NCBI RefSeq assembly: GCF_964355755.1
Contig: NC_092674.1
Coordinates: 23,276,001-23,340,000, forward strand
Length of the DNA: 64,000 nucleotides
Direction of reading: 5' to 3'
Source of the DNA: Antedon mediterranea
Lineage: Eukaryota; Echinodermata; Crinoidea; Comatulida; Antedonidae
How positions within the stretch are numbered: the first letter of the stretch is position 1; each line of letters opens with the position of its first letter. Of the stretch, positions 41,035 through 51,100 are shown in pieces. Made by a program: the position numbers and the translations under genes. The notes below the pieces were generated by a model. It ran no database searches. It was not told the origin of the DNA and saw only the letters and a program-made list of their open reading frames with translations.

Positions 41035-41215
41035 CAGGACACTGAGCTTGCCAAGATAGGAACGCAACAGTCCTTTGATCTTATGTCTGGCTGCAACAAA
41101 TACCAACAGTACTATGTACATATTCACAGTGGCGTGGAACTGTTCATGTCACAGCCACAGATAAACCCATAGATCTCCATAGTGCAGCATCCTGTTGTTA
41201 GATAGCCTTGATTTA
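41035..41215. repeat. Unclassified dispersed repeat, copy 2
   Basis: Partner of 32405-32620, without the insertion around CTGTCCTATG and with TGGCGTGGAACTGTTCATGT in the middle. Confidence 0.75.
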
Positions 41216-41299
41216 ATGTCCTACTATATACATATATATGTTATGGAAAATTTAAAAGTTTTCTACTATAAGGGATGCTACAATTACTACTGGAAACTA

Positions 41300-41900
41300 A
41301 CATATGAAACTGTTGGTTCTGAGACAAGTATTATCAACAGACTCTTTGTACCTTACCTCTGAATCTGCCAATTAACGATGTCATTGATATTAATGCCCTC
41401 TCACACCACGAACTAACCCTCTAAATTTTCATACAGTCCAAGATCGCATACATCTACACAACTGGGCTGCCTCACTTACAGATCTGCAAATGGTCTTGCT
41501 CTGGAATACCTTGCCCTGCATCTGCCAGAATTCCAAATCATCGATGTACCCGTCGGTGTCACTGAAAGGAGATTTGTCGCCCCTTTCACTAAAACCAAAA
41601 CTTTTAAGAACAGCTTTATCTATACAGCACCAACCTACCTGAATATGATACCCTCCAAACTAAGAAATGCGGTATCAATAAACAATTTTAAGTCTGCTCT
41701 AAAAAAATATTTAACTCCAAAAGAAAAACCTCAATGTTTTGTATAGTATATAGGCTATATATTTGTATTTATGTATATATTTTTTTTAAACATAGTCCAT
41801 CTGGTTTTTTTTTTCATATATGTTTTTTATAATGTTTATATGAGGGTCCCTTGATTGTCAGCATATGCTGTTTAGGGTTACCCTCATTAAATAAGGTTTA
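41300..41900 (+). mobile_element. Non-LTR retrotransposon 3' end, intact C-terminal ORF
   Basis: An uninterrupted frame from about 41440 to TAG at 41744-41746 reads through VPVGVTERRFVAPFTKTKTF, YTAPTYLNMIPSKLRNAVSI and NNFKSALKKYL. This is the end of a CR1/jockey-type reverse-transcriptase protein. Upstream sequence has the same origin but is out of frame. A 3' UTR follows, with GGGTTACCCTCATTAAATAA and AATAAAATAAA. Confidence 0.75.
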
Positions 41901-42399
41901 ATAAAATAAATTAATTCATTAATGACATAGTATTATAATATTCAACACAAAATTGAAAATCATATCTTTATATCTCACATCTCACTCTTGTCGCATTATT
42001 TAACTTATCTCACAAAAGAATACAATACTAGTGTTTTTTGTTTAGTTTATTTTTACTCACAACACTTAACATACATTCACGCAGCTATACATATACGGTA
42101 GGTTTATTTCACACATGCAGGTGGTGTCTTCTATCACACTAACCTAACACCTAACAAACACATAACGAATATATAAAAATAGGAAAAATTGTATTCTACG
42201 ACTACTTGTACTTTATGCAATACTTAATGCTTAAGGTAAATAATATGATATCACCTTTATTTAATGCCAATATTGTATTTAGAAATTCATGCCATTAATT
42301 AGATTTTTAAATTTATTATCTATCACCCTGTTATTAGTAATAAAAAAGTAAAAGGTGCAGTGTTCTCTGAACGTAGGGGAATGAGCTGTTAGGAGTTAG

Positions 42400-42575
42400 T
42401 TCATTGTACTAAGCCTCAGCATTATGTTGTAGGGTGGCCAGTTCCTTTCCACGCCACCTTTTTTCTCCCTATTATTTTCAACCAGGTACTCATTTACAGC
42501 TGAGTGGACTGGGAGTTGTCGGGAATTGAACCCGGGTCTATCTATATGACAGTCAAGTATCCAACTCCTATTAGT
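42400..42575 (-). mobile_element. tRNA-derived SINE, reverse
   Basis: On the minus strand GGATACTTGACTGTCATATA and a near-perfect T-arm GGGTTCAATTCCCG, then a body CAGCTGTAAATGAGTACCTG similar to family II. Confidence 0.68.
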
Positions 42576-42601
42576 AATAATGTAAGTTAATTCACTACAT
42601 A

Positions 42602-43119
42602 ATGACCCCAGACAGTATCTGGCTATGTGAAATATCTATTTCTTCTTTGAGGGTTTTAAACAAAGCATGTAAAATCAACCATTTCTACATGCATAAAAAT
42701 AACCCCCTACATTGCTACTATCTGTACCAGGATGCCAACCACAAGAGGCCCAAGTGTTTAATCATGTACCTACCAAAGAAGATGGTTAGGTAAGTATTTT
42801 TTGATTATTTATAGAATAAAATGAATTTTTTACATTAGATAAATGATACAAAACCTTTTGTTGTTTTTATATAACCGAGACACTTCACTCAAAGTTAACT
42901 ACTGTAGTAAGAGAGTTTGATAAATTAAAGCTTGCAGTACACCAAAAATGGAAAGTTGAGAAAGTTATTTTGTTTATTTTACAGCCATCTCATGGAACAG
43001 CATAATGGGAATCTTTCAATTTACGACGACCGACAACCATCTAGGTCAGGTCTTTATGATTTGTTGTTCGTCGTCATTGCCTGGACATAGAAACCATCAA
43101 ACATATGTTGAGGTGAGGA
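42602..43119 (+). CDS. Possible two-exon ORF of unknown function
   Basis: An open frame from 42602 (or from an AG acceptor near 42650) ends KCLIMYLPKKMV at a good GTAAGT donor (42792). A TTTTACAG acceptor at about 42984 continues in frame with SHLMEQHNGNLSIYDDRQPS and RSGLYDLLFVVIAWT to TAG. The joined product is about 107 residues. I do not recognise any domain. It could be a terminal fragment of a gene, an alternative end of a neighbour, or chance. It lies between LINE and SINE debris, upstream of the KLHL gene on the other strand. Confidence 0.3.
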
Positions 43120-44321
43120 CACGCGTCCACATATTCCATCATGCGCACAATGAACTAACATGGCGTAGTTTGGTCGTCGGTCATTGCAAAGCCGAACCAA
43201 CAAGGCATTCTCAACTTTAGTTTATTTCCTTTTTGGAAACGCATGGTTTATGGCAAGCCTTATATATTTATTTTAGACTATCTATTACTCTTTACAGTAA
43301 AACACATTAACATTTACTAGTGTTAACTCGCCATGCAAGCTTTTAACAACAGTAGAGTCACAATATAATAATTTATATACACATATAAAACTGTATTGCT
43401 TGGATTGTTTTAAAAATAAAAACTCTATAGTACTTAACTACACAATATTACATGATTTATTTTTAAATTACAACTGCTTCTTTTTACAATGTTACATCAG
43501 CACACATGCATACATTTTTCAACACTGATGCTTATAACTGGGATTTCCTACACATATTTATCATCCACCTGAATGATACTTATAACTGAATAATATTCAC
43601 ACATATAATCTGGTATTTTATCTTAATTTCAAGATTTCTAACCTCGCAATCTCTACAAAAACCAGACAAAAATTCCTCAACAATCAATGTGAATTATCAA
43701 TTAACAATTCTATAATTTTAAATAAATTAAATAAAGTATCGTGCCACATGACTATCAGCTAAAAGAGGATCACATGATTCTATCAACCAATGTACAGGAG
43801 TTGGAATGGCACTTTTGTTGAATGTAAAGCTTGATTTCCACTAGTGATGCAACCTATACAATGTAAGAAAATGCCCTTCCAATAATTGTGTTTGACTCCG
43901 CCTGCATGAAACCAAACCTGTGTTTGCAGCACTATTGCATCGTCGGTTCCTACTTGAGATTACGCAATACGGCACCTTGCGTCAATATGTTGAACCATGC
44001 CTAACTGCTAAAGTGCAAATTCTACTTGCAGCAAATAGTAATACTAAATTTCCCTAAAGCATAACAATAAAATACCACTGCTACACAAACATAGAGGTAT
44101 AACACAGCTAAAGGGCTAACTAGGTAATGTGACCATCACCAGGACTCTTCAAAGTGGAATGCGCACAAAATGCAAAGGTCCATGATTTTGCACTCCTAAG
44201 GAGCAGTTACATTGGGGCTGCTCATACCCTGAGGGCACAATGTCAAATTGTCATATCTAATGATTGGCTGATGGTGGCTAGGTTTTTGAGCTGTGATATT
44301 ATAAAGTTGTCTCTCTAGTTG

Positions 44322-44327
44322 TTTATT
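44322..44327 (-). promoter_or_regulatory. Candidate poly(A) signal for the KLHL gene
   Basis: TTTATT on the plus strand reads AATAAA on the minus strand, about 650 nt past the KLHL stop. Other candidates lie nearby. Confidence 0.25.
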
Positions 44328-44658
44328 ACCTCTTGTAATTCATATTTTGAAGTATTTCCTCATTAAATATTATTACATGAATATTCTAATTTATATTGAT
44401 GAGTATTTGACATCTCTCTCTTCCCTGGTTGCATGCATTTTTAGTAATAGTTTTAATTATAATTAGTAGTGCCATTGCTTACCAGTATATACTAATTAAA
44501 TATTAGTACTTATAAATATTTACTGAACTAATGATTGTTTGATATTTAAATCTAGGTTAGTCAATAAGAAAATGTATTTTTTTAAATACTAAGTGACTAT
44601 AGAAATCAAATGACTTAGTAAAGCCAAATTGTTTACACCAATATTTACTAAATGAATA

Positions 44659-44785
44659 CAGTAGAACACCTATTTAGTGAACACCGTTGGGACCCAACAA
44701 ATTGTTTCCTTAATTGGTTATCTCTATTCAGGGGACACTACCAAAAAACCAAAATTGTCCCCTTAATAGGGGTTTTTACATGAAT
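44659..44785. mobile_element. pogo-like MITE
   Basis: TA then CAGTAGAACACCTATTTAGT, with TTGGGACCCAACAA and CCCCTTAATAGGGG inside. Its left end matches, inverted, the right end at 413. Right boundary unclear. Confidence 0.6.
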
Positions 44786-44977
44786 TAAATATTTAGCAGT
44801 CAATGTTTTACCAATGAAGATGATGAGAAGCATGTTTTTATACATTTTGTATTCTCTGAAGTTAAATAAAGGTGTTTCAAGATGATACATATTGTTCTTC
44901 TTCTCTTTCTCCATCTTCCAGAATAGTGTCTAGATGTCAACACTGCATCCATCTTTTAAATATTTCTCCAAGTATTA

Positions 44978-45112
44978 TCATTTGTTGGAAGCAGCCGAGA
45001 GTTGTTCAAGGTAGAGGGCAGTTGTAGACTGGGAGTGCACATTGAATGCCGGATATATGCTGGCTACTTGGACGACGCAAGCACCAGCCCGGCCTGTGTT
45101 TAATGGCGCAAC
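44978..45112 (-). CDS. KLHL5: KLHL exon 9 (residues 559-602, stop)
   Basis: [14 protein letters not shown] closes the propeller, where the human protein nearly ends. Here the frame goes on about 30 residues to [10 protein letters not shown] and TGA. Confidence 0.88.
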   Translation of the reverse strand, partial: VAPLNTGRAGACVVQVASIYPAFNVHSQSTTALYLEQLSAASNK

Positions 45113-48100
45113 CTAAGAAAAAACATTAACCGTAAGTTTTCTTTTTGAATATTTTTTCATACAAAAATGAGATTTACATCAGTTGCTATCAGCGCCATGC
45201 GTCTAGTGTAAATCAGTACAGTTGAGCATGCACCTAGTTTTCTGTGCTAATAGATAACCGAATAAAAGCACACAGTTTACCCAGGGTGGTTACCTTGACA
45301 ACAGTAGAAAACATTACACAAATGGTTTACCATGCCGATACTCTCATCCATCTATCATAAATACATATGAACCAATAATAGAAAATGATCTAGTAAGACA
45401 TTGGCACTGTGCCTAAAGATCTATCTACACTATCAAACTTTATGTGACAACAACAAATGTGATGTTCCCATATATGGACACGATGATGTCATATTACTAC
45501 CATATTTGGGCACATCAAACTTATTTTGTCAAACTAGCTCGATATAATAGTGTAGATAGAGCTTTATTTTCAGCAATTTCCTCCCACATCATAAATTCTA
45601 AATTTTCCACTTACTGTGTTCCATTTCTCCATCTGAGGGTCAAAGAACTCTACAGCATTTAGATACATAGCACCGTCATATCCACCAACTGCAAACAGTT
45701 TGTCACCAAGTACAGACACGCCTACAGCATCACGACACAAGTTCATTGGTGCGATCATAGACCATGTATCAGACCTCGGATCATATCTGAACAAAATTAA
45801 ATGAAAATACTAAAAATGTATGATCACCTTAAATGAAATACAAAGTAGGTATTGACCTCACTGGATTCCTGGACGACCAACAAAATGATAATAAAATAAA
45901 TAAAAATAATATACTTGGTAAACACAGTAAAACTTATAAACATGGGTAATAGTACCAATCCCTATTAAGGGGACACTTCCATATATATCCCCTTAATAGA
46001 GATTCTACTGTGTATGTAGTAATGTAGTTTTAATACTTGTTAAAAAACTATATATACTATATAATTATTATCAAAGAATTGGATACATTTTGTAATTACC
46101 TCTCAACACAGTCAAACTGCCTTGAACTTTGTTGGCTAGCTGGGGCATCATGACCCCCTACAGCATACAGACATCCATTGCACACAGCTACACCTAAGCC
46201 ACCTCTACGTTTAGACATCGGGGCGCACATGGTCCATCGATTAGTGTGAGGGTCATACACCTCAACAGATCGTAAACATGCACTGCCATCACGGCCCCCA
46301 ACTGCATACAACCTTTTGGGGAAAAATGTCATTGCAATAAATAATCTGTTTTCCTTATCTGTTTAGAATCTAGTTGTAAAAACAGTACCACATTAAATTA
46401 AAGGCAAAGTTATTTATGATCATCCTCAAGCAATTCGGATTAGGCCTTTACGGATCCATGGTAGATAGCAGTAGAGCGCCTACTCAAATCAGCACACCAG
46501 CGGGAATTTCCCTGCTCTTTTTGAACGCACGCCTGTTCTTTTGCACTGTATGTATACAGAACCAATAGCTTTACATCCCATCCAAAAGACGATGCAATGA
46601 GAGTAGAGCATCTTGCCTAAGGATACAATTAATATGACACACTAGTCCGATTCATATCTATAGCTAAAAAAGCTAGTTAATCAAAATAAAATTTCTACTT
46701 TTTGTCCAACACTGCTACTCCAACTGTACTTCTGGGTGTCGTCATTGGTGCCACGTAACTCCACTGCTTACTCTGTGGGTCATACCGCTCAACGGTTGCA
46801 AGGTAGCTCCAACCATCATGGCCACCAACAGCGTACATCGGTCCCTCTAACACGGTAACACCTATAAAAATAAATTATTTTCTCAAAATGAAATTAAAAC
46901 CACTTTTAAATTTATTGTTTTTAATTTATTTTCATACCTTAATACAATTATTTACAATTATTTTATATGACTGTATTTTTTTCAATATTTTACCTCATGC
47001 CTTTTATTGTTTTATTGCAGTTTTTACCATTATTTAAAGTTGATTTTGCTTGTAAAATTTTTCTTGTTGTCTTGTAGACATATTTTTGACAATGATTTTG
47101 ACCAAATAATTGATAATTAAGCATCCCTGGGATTATTGGCCTACCAAGCATCCCTGGAATTATTGATAACCAAGAATCCCTGGAATTAGTTGTAACAAAG
47201 CATGCCTGGGATTATTGGTAACCAAGCATCCCTGGGATTATTGGTAACCAAGCCTCCCTGAGATTATTGGCCTACCAAGCATCCCTGGGATTATTGATAA
47301 CCAAGTATCCCTGGAATTATTGGTAACCAGGCATCCCTGGGGTTATTCGTAACCAAGCATCCCTGGAATTATTGGTAACCAAGCATCCCTGGAATTATTA
47401 GTAACCAAGCATCCCTGGTCAATGCACTATATTACTTTAGTTCTTTACCTAAGCCATGTCGATGCGTGCCCATTACAGGCAACATACTCCATTCACGAGT
47501 CTTAGGATGGAAACATTCCACTGTGTTTAGAGTCTTTAGGCCGTCCCTTCCTCCAACAACATACAACTTATCTTCAATAACCGCCACACCAAACTGCAGG
47601 CGACGTCCACTCATGTGACCGACGTGCGTCCAAGTATTGGTACGGAGGTCATATTTCTCAATGCTTGTTGCACCTGAAGGGATTATTCAAATATTTAAAT
47701 ATTTTCATTTTAATAGCCTTGCAAATTTAGATTAAATTTATATGATTGGTTAATAGACAACAATTCTTGTTGGCAACAAGCATGTATACATGCATGCATG
47801 CATACATGCATGCATGCATCTGGATGGCCTGGCTTTGAAAGAAAATGATTAGGACTACATTTTGATATTCGCTTATTAACTCAGGGTGGGTTACACCTGG
47901 TTCAGTGTGCCATACAGATTTAAAAATTCTCCTATATTAATGAATATCATACAGTAATTGTGATGGGAAATATTTCACTCTATTGTTACAAACACAAACA
48001 TGATTTCATAATACTAACTTTATAACAAATATATAATTATTTTGTTATATCTACCGTAGTTTATATATTTTATTGTTTTTAACTAATTTTTGTTTATAAT

Positions 48101-51100
48101 TTATAGTTTTGTTAATGCACCTAAATCTGCTTAGGCCTATGGCTATTGCTTGCTCCTGGCAAGATTGTGCTTAATAATATGCCGAATAAATTGAAATATT
48201 ATACTGGGCAATCTCTTAAGTCAAAGACTGGTCTCCCAGAGGGCCCAGTTATGATGGGACGATATACGATGGTATGGCTACGTAATTACGGTTCCACTGT
48301 ATTAATATATTATTATTATAAATCGAAAAATCTATTTAGCATAAATTGCTCACCCTTGGTGCTATCCATACCACCAACTGCATACAATGTGCCAACGGTT
48401 GACTTGCGGGGTTTGGTTCTTGCTGACTGCATTACTGGGCGCCTCTCTGGTAATAGATGATATTTCATTGCCTCCATGATTAGGCGCTGGCAAGATTCTT
48501 CTCGTAGCAATGAATTATTATCAATTTTGTCCGTAATGAACTACGCAAATTAAAACATGAATATTTATTCAAAGAAAAAATAAAATAAATAGTTTTATCT
48601 TGAACTGACAAGCAAATGAATATTTAAAGCTCTGTCTACACTATCAAACTAGTTTGACAAAAAAGTGTGATGTCCCCAAATATGATAGTGATATGCCCAA
48701 ATATGGTAGCGATATGACATCATCATGTCCATTATGGGCATAATCTTTTGTCACGATAGTGTAGACAGAGCTTAATAGAGTCCACTCTCCCAATACCAGA
48801 CACCCATGGGCTAGCCCATCTCGTTTTCCAGATATTGTGGTATACTAAATGTTTATTAAAAGAGAGGACTGTAATTGTATCTCTAAATCTTTATTTAATT
48901 ATTTCACCTTTTTATTCATCTTTTAAAGTATGAAAACAAATTTCTAAAATCTTTCAATACAGTTTCTCATCTTACCTGCGGGGTAAGAAGCGGCATACGT
49001 ATATGGGCAAGTAGTTGGGCAACACAACTGTGTCTATTAGCTAGATCATGTCTAACCCAGGCCAACATGGCATGGTATACCATCTGTTCATTAGGCACGT
49101 TAAGGTCATCACTGCTCAGCAACTGACAAACTTCATCTGCACCTAGGATTAGAAACTCCTGGTTTTGGGTTACTTCAACAAAATGTTCCTGAAACAGAAA
49201 TATAATATAATTTATTTTAATTCATTTATTTTAGTTCTATATTTTATAAGCTGATCATTAGGGACAATTTATGTAAACAAATAATCACAGTTCTAAACCT
49301 TTCTGGGTTGTGTGGGCGTGTATCTCATTAATATTCATGAGGTTAAGTTAATTACTTTACAAATTTTAGGCCGTACAGCGAAACTAAAAACGGATCTTTA
49401 TGACGATTCTTGATCTTTTTTCTTATTTTACTCCTTGCAACTCTCTGATTGCTCTTGTTTTTACTGTTTTCAACTTTTTTCTAGATTGTGTAATAATTAC
49501 TATAGTACCTCTAACGTACCTAAATTGTGAATTTATTTGCATCGTATTAGTGTTTATTTTGTTGGAAAACTATTTGTAATTATTATTTAGGAGCTGATTT
49601 TCATCTATTTAATGAAATTGGTATTTATTTATTCCTTTTATAAGCATTTGCTTCTTGAATTTTCCCCTTTTCTTTGTTCAAATAAATATTTTTATTTGTT
49701 TCTGTCATATTGAAATGTTCATCAATCAAAGAAACTAAAAGAATTTGTCATTGTCGTTGTATAGGGCTGTATTAAATGCACAATCCAAAGTTAGGAACAA
49801 ATTTAATGTGTTGGTGTTGCTATGCAGTCTACTGATTGCCTAGTTTTTGTTATTCATAATATTTTTGTCACACTTAGAATAAAAATGTACAGAGTACAAT
49901 GTGTTGGGTTAGATATGTAGACATGATTATATACACAGTAGTTTTTAGATATGTAGATATGATTGTCTAGTTTAATATTATAGGCAACTATTAACACTAA
50001 TAGTGATACAGTTGCATGATGGTTAACAGGGTTGCCTTTCAAACTCTGAGCTATTCATTTCAACATAATATGTAGTAGATTTTCCTGTTGAGAGTAATAC
50101 CATAATTTATTACCATCCATTAAGGACTCTTAACTATTGTGAATAGTACTCTAAAAATAGGTTTTAAAATATTTGAATGCATTGCATTTTCCTGTTTATT
50201 TCGGAGAGACTGTATACACTTATTTTTTTTAAATTCATACGCATCCAACAGCGAGCACAAACTCGCCAATTACAGGATGGATAAACCATTTTCATAATTT
50301 ATCGTGCTTATAAACTAAATCTCATTTGAGGGTTAGGGAGTGGAGTTGAAAAAGTCGTTAGTTACAACCCTGGCCACTAAGTCAGGATTGAACCCCAGAC
50401 CATGGGATTGGAAGGCAAGCACGTTAACCACCAAGCTACAGCTCCACTACATCTCCATAATCTCCAATGGAACACCTCTGGTACCCAACAAAATGTCCCA
50501 GAGTGACTGTCCTCTAAAGAGAGACATGGCTGTAACTTATTAAAAATCCCTTGTTCGATTAAACAAGTGTTCCCTTACTTAAGGTTGTCCTTTGAATCGA
50601 TTTGTCCTGGAGGTTAGCTTTCATCAGTTGACCTTTTTTTTGCCTCTAATAATTGTTTTCTTTGTCTAATATTGTTCCTGTTTTTGCATCCTGTTGTAAT
50701 TTGTATAGTCTTTTTTTTAATATAAGCCTGTATGCAGTATTAGCCTTAAGCTTTGTCTGCACTATCAAACTTTATGTGCCCATATATGGATATGGTGATG
50801 TCATATCACTACCATATTTGACCATATCACTACCATATTTGGACACAATTTTTTTTTAATTTATTTTATTTTTATCACATTTGTTTTCCAACTAGAATAG
50901 TGTAGACAGAGCAAACTAGGATAGTGTAAACAGAGCTTTAAAAAGTGTTTTTCCGCATTATCTTAAAGATTATCTTGAAACACAAAAAATGAAAAAAAAA
51001 ATATTCTAAATTTAAACTGGCCATATCAAAGTATTATTAAAGTTATTCACTTTTTAAGTCGAAAATTCGAGCCAAAAACAACAAGTTTACGTAATTAACA

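Larger units (their letters stand above)
43220..44977. other. Intergenic, 3' side of the KLHL gene
   Basis: AT-rich; includes the left end of an AAGCTTGATTTCCACTAG MITE near 43828 and a pogo-like MITE at 44659. Probably also holds the KLHL 3' UTR. Confidence 0.5.
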
